Assembly (NCBI GenBank): GCA_014360005.1
Contig: JACIYI010000002.1
Location: 217,766 to 281,765, forward strand
Direction: 5' to 3'
Source: Candidatus Aminicenantota bacterium
Lineage (GTDB): Bacteria; Acidobacteriota; Aminicenantia; Aminicenantales; Saccharicenantaceae
Length of the DNA stretch: 64,000 nucleotides
Shown here: in pieces, positions 15,599-26,278 of the stretch
Numbering within the stretch: the first letter of the stretch is position 1
How the letters are laid out: each line of letters opens with the position of its first letter
Translations under genes and position numbers: made by a program
Notes under the pieces: model-generated
Seen by the model: the letters and a program-made list of their open reading frames with translations, nothing else
Told to the model about the DNA's origin: nothing
Database searches by the model: none

Positions 15599-16411
15599 CT
15601 ATTTGTCCCAGTCATAAGGATAGAGAAAATCGTGGCCGACCGTCCGGCTGGAGATCTTGGCAATGGGCGGCATTCTTCGCTTGAATTCTGACCTCTTGAT
15701 CAGTTCCAGGATGCGCCTGACTTTTTTTGCCTGAAATCCAGCTTTAATGACCTCTTTCGGGGCCAGGCGGAGGTCGACCAGGTGGTAGAGAATCTGGTCC
15801 AATTCTTCATAGCTGAGGCCAATTTCCCTCTCATCGGTCTGACCCGGCCAGAGCCCGGCTGTTGGTTTTCTGGTCAGGATTTTCTCTGGGACTTTAAGAT
15901 GGCGGCCTAATTCCCGGACCTGGGTCTTGTAAAGGTCACCCATGGGATTGAGGCCGCAGGCCATATCTCCATGTATTGTCCCGTAGCCGATGAGCAACTC
16001 CGTTTTATTGCTGGTCCCCAGGATAAGGGCTTTTTCCCGGGCCGAGAAGTCGTACAGGATGGACATCCTTTCCCGGGCCATCTTATTTCCCTTAAGGACA
16101 ACATTATCCGTGGGGTAGCGGGAGAAATAGGCCTCTATCTGGGGGGAGATGTCTATTTTCCTGAATTTCACTTTCAACCGGCGGGCTACCCGCTCAGCCT
16201 GGGCAACTCCTTCGGCCTCAAAGTCCCTGTAAGGCATGATAAGAGCCAGCACCTTCCCAGGACCGAGGGCCCGGACTGCCAGGTAAAGGCAGACAGTCGA
16301 GTCGAGGCCACCCGAGAGGCCCAGAATAACCCGGTTAAAACCGGCTTTTCTGGTTTCTTCCCTGATGAATCCGGTCAGAGCCTTGATGACCAGAGGAGCG
16401 TTAATCTTCAT
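15599..16411 (-). CDS. nadE: NAD synthetase (synthetase domain only)
   Basis: 270 residues. It adenylates nicotinic acid adenine dinucleotide and amidates it to NAD. The ATP-pyrophosphatase P-loop LGLSGGLDSTVCL is at ~30-42, and LGTSNKTELLIGYGTIHGDMAC with KTQVRELGRHL is diagnostic. There is no fused glutaminase domain, but a nitrilase-family gene overlaps its start by eleven bases on the same strand. The pair therefore looks like a split glutamine-dependent enzyme; alternatively NadE uses free ammonia. Confidence 0.96.
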   Translation of the reverse strand: MKINAPLVIKALTGFIREETRKAGFNRVILGLSGGLDSTVCLYLAVRALGPGKVLALIMPYRDFEAEGVAQAERVARRLKVKFRKIDISPQIEAYFSRYPTDNVVLKGNKMARERMSILYDFSAREKALILGTSNKTELLIGYGTIHGDMACGLNPMGDLYKTQVRELGRHLKVPEKILTRKPTAGLWPGQTDEREIGLSYEELDQILYHLVDLRLAPKEVIKAGFQAKKVRRILELIKRSEFKRRMPPIAKISSRTVGHDFLYPYDWDK

Positions 16412-17264
16412 GGCCTTCTCTTATAATTTTTTCCAGAGACCGCCAGATAACCTCGGGCCGCTCGTCTCGCCTGAAAGGCCAGCTTGTTCTGGCCTTTCTG
16501 ATTTCTGACAGGTCAACCTCCACCAGGGTGAAATCTTCTTCCAGGTAGGGCAGACGGGCCAGCAACTTCCCATAAGGCGAATAGACAAAAGAGCCGCCGG
16601 CAAAGGCCACTCCGTCTTCATAGCCAGCCCGATTGCAATAAATGACCAGGGCACTGGAAAAAAAGGATATAGCCTCGCCCATCAGCTCCCACATCCGGCT
16701 GGTTTCAAAGCTCTCGGTCCGGGATTCGGCTATTCCCCTTCCGGGGGCAGCCGAGATGGTGATGACCAGACCGGCTCCGCCAGCCAGGTAACAGTAACTG
16801 GCGCCATAGTGGAGAAAATCCCGGCAGACCAGGAGTCCTGTTCTGGCAAACCGGGTCTCAAAAGGCCGGAATTCCCGGCCGGCGGCGAAGAATCGCCCCT
16901 CTTCAAACATGCCCGAGGTGGGCAGGAAAACCTTGCGGTGGATATGCTTGATACTTCCGCCCGCAAGGTAGGCCGCCGCGTTATAGACCAGCCCCGGCTC
17001 TCGCTTACTCTCTTCCACAAAGCCAACCACCAGGTCTATCTCCCTGGAGGCTTTCAGGAGTTTCTGGAAAAGCGGAGACCTGGCCGGTTCCAGAGCTACT
17101 TCAGCCGCCAGGTCCTTTAAATTGTATCCGGTCAGGCTCAGCTCGGGAAAAACCAGCAGGTCGGCTTTCCGGGCCAGGGCCTTTCTAACCAGGTTGAGAT
17201 GGAGCTTAAGATTCCGGCCCGGGTCACCCAGCACCGGAGAAATCTGGGCCAGGGCAATTTTCAT
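16401..17264 (-). CDS. Nitrilase-superfamily amidase, probable stand-alone glutaminase partner of NadE
   Basis: 287 residues from MKIALAQISPVLGDPGRN at 17264. The Glu-Lys-Cys triad is present: Glu in FPELSLTGY (~residue 46), Lys in HRKVFLPTSGMFEE (~115) and Cys in LLVCRDFLHYG (~149). The start resembles the glutaminase domain of fused NadE proteins (MKIALAQxNPxxGD). Stop overlaps the nadE start by eleven bases, so the two are co-translated. I infer that it feeds ammonia to NadE. Alternatives are other carbon-nitrogen hydrolases of the family. The promoter puts transcription start at the ATG. Confidence 0.88.
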   Translation of the reverse strand: MKIALAQISPVLGDPGRNLKLHLNLVRKALARKADLLVFPELSLTGYNLKDLAAEVALEPARSPLFQKLLKASREIDLVVGFVEESKREPGLVYNAAAYLAGGSIKHIHRKVFLPTSGMFEEGRFFAAGREFRPFETRFARTGLLVCRDFLHYGASYCYLAGGAGLVITISAAPGRGIAESRTESFETSRMWELMGEAISFFSSALVIYCNRAGYEDGVAFAGGSFVYSPYGKLLARLPYLEEDFTLVEVDLSEIRKARTSWPFRRDERPEVIWRSLEKIIREGHED

Positions 17265-17270
17265 ACCTTG

Positions 17271-17300
17271 AAAATAGCACAAAAACGGCCATTATGTCCA
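17271..17300 (-). promoter_or_regulatory. Promoter of the nitrilase-nadE-rsmI unit (leaderless)
   Basis: Minus strand TGGACA (17300-17295), 18 bases, TATTTT (17276-17271). The start site expected seven bases downstream is the A of the ATG at 17264. AAGG touches the ATG with one base between and cannot serve as a ribosome site. Confidence 0.55.
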
Positions 17301-17383
17301 ATGGCCGGGGATCTTCAAGATGGGGTTGAAAATTCAGTCCTGATTATATAAAGTATTAAAAGGATTTTATCAAAGGGCCCAAA

Positions 17384-18841
17384 GTGAGTTCCGTAAACCA
17401 TATAGCTGCTTTTCTTAAGGATATTTTCTTCAATTCCAGAACCGGGCACCTGTCTTTTAAGCGCCAGGCTGTGGAAAAGCATTTCTTCTTTGTCAAGGGC
17501 AAACCCATCCAGGTTAAAACCAATGTCAAGAGCGAAAGACTGGGAGAAATTCTGTTCAAGCTGCAGAAAATCCAGGACCAGACCTTCGAAAACATAGAAG
17601 AATTCATTCAACCCCATCAGCCCCTGGGGGAATCCCTGAAGAGGGGTGGTGTCATCAATGAAGGAGACCTGCGAGAAGCCCTGGCCTTCCAGATCCGGGA
17701 ATCGCTGCTGGGAACATTTTCTTATTTCGACGGCGAGCTTAATTTCCAGGAGAAAGAGATTCAGCCCCCGGCCGATGAATTGCCGGCGGTTGATATTCCC
17801 TTCATCATTGATTACGGCTTACGCCGGATGAAGTATAATTCCAGCCTGCAGAGGTTTTTTGTCGGCCGGAAGGTCGTTCTTAAGAACATCCGCTACGCCT
17901 ATTTCCTGACCGAAGAGGAAAAAGCTCTGCTGGATAGATTAGCCACGGCTCAGGTCATAGACCGGATGGCTATCCCGGCTCGCTTCTCCAGCGAGAGTTT
18001 TTTCCGTTGTCTGTATCTTTTTTATTGTCTGGACATGATAGAAGTCCAGGCTGCCGATGAAAGTTTCAAGAAGGACGATTATGCCGCCGCCAGCAAAAAA
18101 AAGCTGGAATTGGATGAGCTGGAAGCCAGGATAGAAGAGCTCAAGGAAATTAAGTCCCAGCTCAACAGCCGCAACTACTATGAATTACTTGGTGTGTCCA
18201 GGGTGGCCACAGACGAGGAAATAAAAAAAGCTTACTTTAACCTGGCTCGGAAATACCACCCCGACCGGTTTAACAGCACCCTCACTGATCATAGCCTGGT
18301 CAACGAGGTCTTCAACGCCATCACTACCGCCTACCGCACCCTCAGCGAGCCGGACCAGAGGAAAAAGTATGACCAGCAGCTGGTTGCACCCCAACAGGAG
18401 ACGGCCGAGGACCTGGCCCGCAAGGCCGAGATCAAGTACCGACAGGGTCGCACCCTTTATAACCAGGGAATGTATGAAGAGGCCGTCATATTTCTGGAAG
18501 AAGCCATCCGCCTGAAAAGGGCCAAAGCCGACTACTATCTGCTTCTGGCCATGGCCGAGTCCAAGCTGCCTGCCTATAAAAAGAAAGCCGAGGAAGATTT
18601 TCTCCGGGCCATTGAGATGGAACCCTGGAATGCCGAAGGCTTTGTCGGCCTGGGGCTGCTCTATCTGGGAGAGGGCCTCAAGGTCAGGGCTAAGAAACAA
18701 CTGCAGCGGGCCCTGGAGATTGACCCCGACCACCACCAGGCCAGGGCGGCGCTGGAGGAACTGGAAAAAGGCAAAAAAAAGACTGGCCTCAAAGCCATGC
18801 TGGACCTGGACCTGTCCAAGCTATTCAAGAAGAAGAAATAG
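17384..18841 (+). CDS. PATAN/DUF4388-like, DnaJ and TPR fusion protein
   Basis: 485 residues from a GTG at 17384. Residues ~1-130 look like a PATAN/DUF4388 domain (LKDIFFNSRTGHLSFKR, FFFVKGKPIQVKTN, ERLGEIL). A helical region and a coiled coil (~235-262) lead to a J domain at ~265-330 with YYELLGVSRVATDEEIKKAY and the essential HPD in ARKYHPDRF. Three to four TPR repeats fill ~350-470, and a Lys-rich end follows. J domains recruit DnaK; PATAN domains are found in signalling proteins of deltaproteobacteria and acidobacteria. It is a single-gene unit, tail-to-tail with ligA one base away. Precise role unknown. Confidence 0.88.
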   Translation: MSSVNHIAAFLKDIFFNSRTGHLSFKRQAVEKHFFFVKGKPIQVKTNVKSERLGEILFKLQKIQDQTFENIEEFIQPHQPLGESLKRGGVINEGDLREALAFQIRESLLGTFSYFDGELNFQEKEIQPPADELPAVDIPFIIDYGLRRMKYNSSLQRFFVGRKVVLKNIRYAYFLTEEEKALLDRLATAQVIDRMAIPARFSSESFFRCLYLFYCLDMIEVQAADESFKKDDYAAASKKKLELDELEARIEELKEIKSQLNSRNYYELLGVSRVATDEEIKKAYFNLARKYHPDRFNSTLTDHSLVNEVFNAITTAYRTLSEPDQRKKYDQQLVAPQQETAEDLARKAEIKYRQGRTLYNQGMYEEAVIFLEEAIRLKRAKADYYLLLAMAESKLPAYKKKAEEDFLRAIEMEPWNAEGFVGLGLLYLGEGLKVRAKKQLQRALEIDPDHHQARAALEELEKGKKKTGLKAMLDLDLSKLFKKKK

Positions 18842-18842
18842 G

Positions 18843-20879
<2,037 letters not shown>

Positions 20880-20955
20880 TTATTTTAGGAGAAAAGGCAG
20901 AAAGAGTGAAGCCACTCCCTCTTTCTGGATGAACCGCTCACCTACAGGCCGGTTA

Positions 20956-22131
20956 TTATTTTCCCAGCCGGCGCTTGGCTTCTTCCACCAGCTGGTTGAA
21001 CTTGGCGATGGCCGCTTCCTGTTGCTTTTTGAGCTTATCGATTTCAGCCTGGAGGGCGTTGATATCGGCCTGGAATTCCTGCATCTTTTTCTTGTCCTTG
21101 TCAGTCAGTTCCTCTTCGCTCTTGCCCCCGAAACGCTCGTTAAAAATCTTGGTCAGCTCTTCCAGCTCTTTAACCTTGTTCTGAATGGCCAGAACCGTTT
21201 CATTGTATTTGAGGTCCTTGTTCATGGTAAAGAACAGACCCTCAGCCATCTTCATAGCCTGCTCGGAATTGGGGTTGGGCAGGAAGGCAGCTTCCAGACA
21301 GTAGCGAACAGCCTCATTAACCGCGGCCGGGTTGGTCTTGGCTTTTTTAGCCAGAATGACAGCAATAGAAAAGGCCACCTCTCCGGTCTTTTTCTTGCTG
21401 TAGGCTTCTTTCAGTAGGGCCAGGGCCTGGTCGGTCTTACCGGCCCGGTTCAGCAGCTGTCCGAGCAGCAGGGCATCGTTGGGGTCTCTGCTCTGGTTGT
21501 AAATCGCCCGGTAAACCCTTTCAGCCTCGGCATAATTCTTGGCCTCGGCGAAGGTTTTCCCCATCTTGCGCAGCGAAATCATAATGTTCTTGTCTTTACT
21601 CAGGGCGTAAGCGTTGAGATAAGCCTCGACCGCAGTGGCCGTGTCCTTGGCTTTTTCCGCGGCGCTGCCGAGAATGTAATGACCGGCGGCAATGATTTTA
21701 TTCCACTTGTCGGGATTGGCCCCCTCTTTGGTTTTCTCAGACTTGCCCAGTTCAATCAGCTGGCTGGCATAATTCTTGGCCTTGTCCAGGTTCTGACCCT
21801 GGTTGACATAATTGTTGGCCAGGAAAATCATGAGAGAAGATTTTACCTCGGCATCCAGGCCGCCCTGGCTCAGGGCTTTTTCTCCATAGGTGAGTGATTC
21901 CTGCAGGCTCTTGCTGGGACAGCGGATCAGGCACAGGTAGGCGTAGGCATAATTTTCGTACTGGGAGCCTTTACCGGCATACTGGTTTATGAATTCCTTC
22001 AGCAGCTTGACTTTCTCGCAATTATCCTGGACGGTCATGGCCTTGATGTAGGCTTCGTCGGCCGGGTTCTGGGCCCAGGCAGCCCCGGCTGCCAGCATGA
22101 TTAATAGCATTAACAGTAAAGTTTTTTTCAT
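20956..22131 (-). CDS. Secreted TPR-rich protein with C-terminal coiled coil
   Basis: 391 residues from MKKTLLLMLLIMLAAGAAWAQ at 22131 with GGAGAGAGGTCGGAG upstream. A signal peptide is cleaved at AWA-Q. Residues ~25-290 are helical repeats of TPR type (for example AEAERVYRAIYNQSRDPNDALLLGQLL). The last ~90 residues are charged heptads (ADINALQAEIDKLKKQQEAAI) forming a coiled coil. Two Cys pairs (~33 and ~62-66) could form disulfides. It probably acts as a periplasmic scaffold; several related TPR proteins occur in this window. No enzyme motif is visible. Confidence 0.82.
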   Translation of the reverse strand: MKKTLLLMLLIMLAAGAAWAQNPADEAYIKAMTVQDNCEKVKLLKEFINQYAGKGSQYENYAYAYLCLIRCPSKSLQESLTYGEKALSQGGLDAEVKSSLMIFLANNYVNQGQNLDKAKNYASQLIELGKSEKTKEGANPDKWNKIIAAGHYILGSAAEKAKDTATAVEAYLNAYALSKDKNIMISLRKMGKTFAEAKNYAEAERVYRAIYNQSRDPNDALLLGQLLNRAGKTDQALALLKEAYSKKKTGEVAFSIAVILAKKAKTNPAAVNEAVRYCLEAAFLPNPNSEQAMKMAEGLFFTMNKDLKYNETVLAIQNKVKELEELTKIFNERFGGKSEEELTDKDKKKMQEFQADINALQAEIDKLKKQQEAAIAKFNQLVEEAKRRLGK

Positions 22132-22256
22132 CTCCGACCTCTCTCCAAAAATTAATTTGCTCAATATCTTGCCCGTTACAAGTCAAAAAGTCAATAGCCA
22201 AAATTTTAATGGCCTGTCGCTCTTGTGTTATGCAATTTATGTGCCAGATATGCTAT

Positions 22257-22285
22257 TAGACTCTGGTTTATTAATTCCTTATAAT
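22257..22285 (+). promoter_or_regulatory. Promoter of murB (very short leader)
   Basis: TAGACT (22257-22262), 17 bases, TATAAT (22280-22285). The predicted start ~22292 leaves about seven bases before the murB ATG, too few for a normal ribosome site; the leader AAAGAAAA contains none. Confidence 0.6.
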
Positions 22286-22298
22286 AAATAAAAGAAAA

Positions 22299-23243
22299 AT
22301 GAAAGAGTTGCAAGAGTTCAGCCAGATTTTTTTCCAGGAAACGGGACTGACCCTGTTATCCAGGGTACCGCTATCGTCCTATTCCAGCTTTCGAATAGGC
22401 GGGCCGGCTGATTATTTTCTTGAAGTCCATCAGCTTTCGGACCTGATCCTGGCGGTCCAGACGGCCAGGAAATACAGATGTCCATTTTATGTAATCGGCG
22501 GGGGGTACAACCTGCTTTTTGATGATGCCGGTTACCGCGGGCTGATTATCAGGAACTCAGCCGCCGGTCTGGAAATCAGGTCGGAACAGGGCTGCCTGGA
22601 AGTAGCTTCCGGAACCCATCTGTCGGCCCTGATCAGTCAGGCGACCTCGGCCGGCCTGGCCGGTCTGGAATTCCTGGCCGGAATACCGGGCACGGTCGGC
22701 GGTGCCGTTTACGGGAATGCGGGCGCCTTCGGCCGGGCCATCGGGGAAAAAGTGGTGACGGTAACTGTGCTGACCGCCGATGGCCAGGAACAGACTCTCG
22801 GGCCGGCTGAACTGAGTTTTGATTACCGCTTTTCTTCCCTTAAAAAAGACCATAAAATCATTCTCAAGGTCAGTCTCATGGTCGAGCCCGGGTCCAAAAA
22901 AGAAATCATTAAGAAAATTGAGGAGTACCTGGAACAGCGAGCCAGCAAGCACCCGTCGGGAGAGACTCCCTGTGCCGGCAGTTATTTCAAAAACATAGTG
23001 CTGCCCGGCGGGCGTAAAATTCCGGCCGGTCAGTTGCTGGAACAGGCCGGGGCCAGGGGAATGAGGGTGGGCCAGGCGGCTGTCTATCCTGGGCACTGCA
23101 ATTTCATCATAAATTTAGGACAGGCCAGGGCCCGCGAAGTCCTGACTCTGGCAGCTGAATTGAAAGAAAAAGTCTGGCAGACTTCGGGTCTGGCCCTGGA
23201 GGAAGAAGTTATCTTTGTTCCAGAAGACGCTTCAATGCTCTGA
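22299..23243 (+). CDS. murB: UDP-N-acetylenolpyruvoylglucosamine reductase
   Basis: 314 residues. It reduces the MurA product to UDP-MurNAc with NADPH and FAD. FAD-binding motifs FRIGGPADYFLEV, VIGGGYNLL and EFLAGIPGTVGGAVYGNAGAFG are clear. The catalytic serine sits in PCAGSYFKN and the C-terminal Glu region ends EEEVIFV. The last 35 bases overlap the end of the convergent DUF2520-type gene, so there is no terminator between them. murA lies about 1.7 kb downstream on the opposite strand. Confidence 0.97.
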   Translation: MKELQEFSQIFFQETGLTLLSRVPLSSYSSFRIGGPADYFLEVHQLSDLILAVQTARKYRCPFYVIGGGYNLLFDDAGYRGLIIRNSAAGLEIRSEQGCLEVASGTHLSALISQATSAGLAGLEFLAGIPGTVGGAVYGNAGAFGRAIGEKVVTVTVLTADGQEQTLGPAELSFDYRFSSLKKDHKIILKVSLMVEPGSKKEIIKKIEEYLEQRASKHPSGETPCAGSYFKNIVLPGGRKIPAGQLLEQAGARGMRVGQAAVYPGHCNFIINLGQARAREVLTLAAELKEKVWQTSGLALEEEVIFVPEDASML

Positions 23244-24069
23244 TTTTTTTCGGGCTGAGACCGTGGCGGCCGGCTATCTTTAAGGCCTCTGAGGCCAGGG
23301 CTCTATACACTCTATCCAATCCCGGCTGTTTTGCGGTCAGGGTCAGGTGTTTTTTTACCGTCTCCAGGTCTCCCCGGATCACCGGTCCGGTCAGGCTGGA
23401 CTCAATACCAAGTTTTTTTACGTTCTGTAAAGTTTTATCAAGGAGTGGAGTCAGAATTTCCAGAATCGTTTCTTCTTCCAGGCCGGAGGTTCGCAGGAGT
23501 TCCTTGACCTCATTCAGCAGGACAATCAAAAAATTTGAGGAAATGGATAGGGCCAGGTGATAGAGTGGTTTTTCCCGGGCTGACAGCAGCAGGGCCTGGG
23601 CTCCCAGTCTGGCCGCCAGCTTCTGGCCCAGTTTTACCGCTTCGGCCTGTCCTTCCAGGCCGATGTAGATACCCTGGAAGAGTCCCGGTTCAGGCAAGTC
23701 CCCGGCAAACGTTTGAGCCGGGTGAAAAGAGGCCACTCTGGCTCCTTTTTTCGATAGAGGCTGGAGCAAGTCCGAGGCGCAGGCTCCGCTCGTATGAAAA
23801 ACATATTTCCCCTGCCAGTCGAGCTCCTGGAGCTCTTTAACTACCACCGGAATGAGGTCATCGGGAACGCAGATAAAAATAATCCCGGCCGAGCGGGCCG
23901 CCAGTTTGTTGTCAGTGGTCGCCCGGCCCTGGCTGATCATCTGCCTGACTCGTCGGGCCCGGCCCGGCAGCGGGTCGGATAGGTATTTTAAGCTCAGGCC
24001 TTTTCTGGTCAGAGCGGCAGCCAGGGATGTCCCCACCCTTCCGGCACCGATGATGGACAAGGTCTTCAT
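23209..24069 (-). CDS. Rossmann-fold protein with DUF2520 domain
   Basis: 286 residues. An NAD(P)-binding start KTLSIIGAGRVGTSLAAAL, a ketopantoate/pyrroline-reductase-like fold, then SFHPAQTFAG and the helical DUF2520 part (KPLYHLALSISSNFLIVLLNEV). Family members are annotated only as Rossmann-like proteins and often sit near pantothenate genes, none of which is here. It is the last gene of the minus-strand run murA-HIT-NYN-this and overlaps its upstream neighbour by four bases (ATGA). Convergent 35-base overlap with murB. Substrate unknown. Confidence 0.87.
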   Translation of the reverse strand: MKTLSIIGAGRVGTSLAAALTRKGLSLKYLSDPLPGRARRVRQMISQGRATTDNKLAARSAGIIFICVPDDLIPVVVKELQELDWQGKYVFHTSGACASDLLQPLSKKGARVASFHPAQTFAGDLPEPGLFQGIYIGLEGQAEAVKLGQKLAARLGAQALLLSAREKPLYHLALSISSNFLIVLLNEVKELLRTSGLEEETILEILTPLLDKTLQNVKKLGIESSLTGPVIRGDLETVKKHLTLTAKQPGLDRVYRALASEALKIAGRHGLSPKKIRALKRLLEQR

Positions 24070-24539
24070 TTTTTCTTAAAAAGATCGCTCCATAAAGAAA
24101 TTTCCAACGGAGTTGAGTCTTCAGCCTGTTTTTGCAGCTCCCGTTCTTCCCGGTGGTCTTTGAGGGTTTGTTTCAGCTGTTTGAGAAATTCAAGGGTGCT
24201 CATGGACCTGACCCCATGGCTATTGGCGATTGCCTTCAGCCCGCGGTCAGAACTGACCAGCAGGAAATAGCGCCGGTCTTTTTTCTGCGACAGCAGCTCT
24301 TCGATCAGCCGGTCGGCCGGTTGCCCCGGTTCCGGAAAAAGAACGGTAAATTTCGGGTTGAGACTGATGGTCCGCTCCTCCAGGGGCGGTTTCCCGTCAA
24401 AAACCAGAAATATTCTGGACCGGGTAATCTTCTGAAAAAGGAGCAGCCGGGCTATCAACCGATTGCGGCTGGCCGGGTCAAATTTAAAATAAGGGTCGGC
24501 CTGTCCCATCAGGTTGTTGCCGTCGATTAAGTAGGCCAT
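24066..24539 (-). CDS. NYN-domain (YacP/Rae1-like) putative ribonuclease
   Basis: 157 residues. PIN-like NYN fold with the acidic residues expected at the metal site: Asp in YLIDGNNLMG, Asp in FLVFDGKP, Asp in PADRLIEELL and the SSDRGLKAIA segment. YacP (Rae1) of Bacillus cleaves mRNA on the ribosome; whether this protein does the same is inferred. Start ATG at 24539 follows the HIT gene by ~47 bases. The C-terminal quarter is charged and helical. Confidence 0.87.
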   Translation of the reverse strand: MAYLIDGNNLMGQADPYFKFDPASRNRLIARLLLFQKITRSRIFLVFDGKPPLEERTISLNPKFTVLFPEPGQPADRLIEELLSQKKDRRYFLLVSSDRGLKAIANSHGVRSMSTLEFLKQLKQTLKDHREERELQKQAEDSTPLEISLWSDLFKKK

Positions 24540-24586
24540 ACTCGAAACAGCCCGACCTTTCCTTGAATTTGCCTAAAAAGTCCGAC

Positions 24587-24931
24587 TCAGCCCGGGGGCC
24601 AGCCCAGGCGGCGTCCACCCAGCAGGTGGAAATGGATATGAAATACTTCCTGCCCGGAATCGGGCCCGCTGTTAACCACCACCCGGAAACCGCTTCGGTC
24701 GATTCCTTTCAGCCGGGCGATTTCCGCGGCCTTGAGCAGGATTCTGCCCAGCAGCCCGGCCTGTTCCGCTTCGGCTTCCTTCAGCCCCGGCAGGTGGGTC
24801 TTAGGAATGATCAGGGTGTGGACTGGAGCCTGGGGCCGGATATCGTCAAAGGCCAGAATTTCTTCATCTTCGTAAACGATGGCTGCCGGAATTTCTTTCC
24901 TGATAATTTTGCAGAAAATACAATCGCTCAT
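24587..24931 (-). CDS. HIT-family (HINT-like) nucleotide hydrolase
   Basis: 114 residues. It starts MSDCIFCKIIRKEIPA, the usual HINT zinc-type N-terminus with CxxC (Cys4, Cys7), and has the histidine triad in EVFHIHFHLLGGRR. Such enzymes cleave nucleoside phosphoramidates. The start overlaps the murA stop by four bases (ATGA), so it is translationally coupled to murA. Length is normal for the family. Confidence 0.95.
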   Translation of the reverse strand: MSDCIFCKIIRKEIPAAIVYEDEEILAFDDIRPQAPVHTLIIPKTHLPGLKEAEAEQAGLLGRILLKAAEIARLKGIDRSGFRVVVNSGPDSGQEVFHIHFHLLGGRRLGWPPG

Positions 24932-26220
24932 GTTTTGCCCCCTGTCCTGTTATTGTGGTTATTCTTAAGACGTTCAATCCGCACTCCCAGCCTGATTAAC
25001 TTTTCTTCAATTCTTTCATAACCGCGGTCCAGGTGTTCGATATCGTTGATGGTGGTCTGGCCGGTGGCGATCAGGCCAGCCAGCACCAGGCTGGCTGAAG
25101 CCCTGAGGTCGGTGGCTACGACTTCTGCTCCCGACAGTGGCGTCTTCCCCCTGACTATAGCTTTGTCACCCTGAATCTCAATACTGGCTCCCAGCCTGAC
25201 CAGCTCGGTGGCATGGCCAAAGCGCCGGTCGAAAATGGTTTCGGTGATGATGGAAGTCCCGCTGGCCTGGGTCATAAGAACCATGAACTGGGCCTGCATA
25301 TCGGTGGGGAAACCGGGGTAGGGAGCAGTGGTCACGTCCTGGGGCTTGATTTCTTGACTCCCGGTGACTCGCAGGGCCCGCCGGCCGGCTTTTTCTACCC
25401 TGGTCCCGGAAATAATCAGCTTGTCCGTCAGGGCTTCCAGGTGGGCTGGCTCTACTTCTTTCAGGAGCAGGTCGCCGCCAGTCAGAGCTGCGGCTACCAT
25501 GAAGGTCCCGGCTTCGATCCGGTCGGGAATGACCCGGTGCTCGGCCGGCCCGAGTGCTTCCACGCCTTTTATCCGCAGAGTCTCTTCCCCGATGCCGTCA
25601 ATCCGGGCCCCCATCTTGACCAGCAGCTGGCACAGGCTGCTGACCTCGGGTTCAAGGGCGCAGTTTTTCAGGACCGTTTCGCCCCGGGCCAGGGTGGCTG
25701 CCATGACCAGGTTTTCGGTTCCGGTAACCGTCTTCTTTTCAAATTCAAACTCTGTTCCCTTGAGTTTTCGGGCCTCGGCTACGATGTAGCCGTGTTCCAG
25801 GCTGATGTTGGCCCCGAGCTTCTGCAGGCCGTTGATATGGAGGTCAACTGGCCTGGTGCCGATGGCGCAGCCTCCGGGCAGGGCTACCACGGCTTTGCCC
25901 TTCCTGGCCAGCAGCGGGCCCAGTACCAGAATCGAAGCCCTCATGGCCCGGACCAGCTGATAAGGGGCCTGGTCGGAAACGATCTTTTCCGTTTTTATTC
26001 TCAGCGATTTCTTTCTGGCCTCGTGTTCGGCCCCCAGCTCCTTCATCAGGGTCAGCATGGTTTGCACATCCTTGACCAGGGGAACGTTATTGAGACGGAT
26101 TTCTTCAGCCGTCAGCAGAGAAGCGGCAATGGCAGGCAGCACGGCATTCTTGGCCCCGCTGATGGTCACTTCGCCACGGAGCTGGTAGGGTTTCTCGGTA
26201 TAGATTCTCAGAGCTTCCAT
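24928..26220 (-). CDS. murA: UDP-N-acetylglucosamine 1-carboxyvinyltransferase
   Basis: 430 residues. First committed step of peptidoglycan synthesis. The catalytic cysteine that fosfomycin alkylates is present (LPGGCAIGTRPVDLH, ~Cys117), along with TISGAKNAVLPAIAASLL at the N-terminus and PGFPTDMQAQFM. The C-terminal Arg/Lys tail extends a little beyond usual (RLKNNHNNRTGGKT). It heads a four-gene run murA-HIT-NYN-DUF2520 on the minus strand. Confidence 0.98.
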   Translation of the reverse strand: MEALRIYTEKPYQLRGEVTISGAKNAVLPAIAASLLTAEEIRLNNVPLVKDVQTMLTLMKELGAEHEARKKSLRIKTEKIVSDQAPYQLVRAMRASILVLGPLLARKGKAVVALPGGCAIGTRPVDLHINGLQKLGANISLEHGYIVAEARKLKGTEFEFEKKTVTGTENLVMAATLARGETVLKNCALEPEVSSLCQLLVKMGARIDGIGEETLRIKGVEALGPAEHRVIPDRIEAGTFMVAAALTGGDLLLKEVEPAHLEALTDKLIISGTRVEKAGRRALRVTGSQEIKPQDVTTAPYPGFPTDMQAQFMVLMTQASGTSIITETIFDRRFGHATELVRLGASIEIQGDKAIVRGKTPLSGAEVVATDLRASASLVLAGLIATGQTTINDIEHLDRGYERIEEKLIRLGVRIERLKNNHNNRTGGKT

Positions 26221-26278
26221 GCCCTGATTTTAGTCGAGCTTCTGAGAAAATTCAAACCTGCCTGGCAACCCGGCTGGA

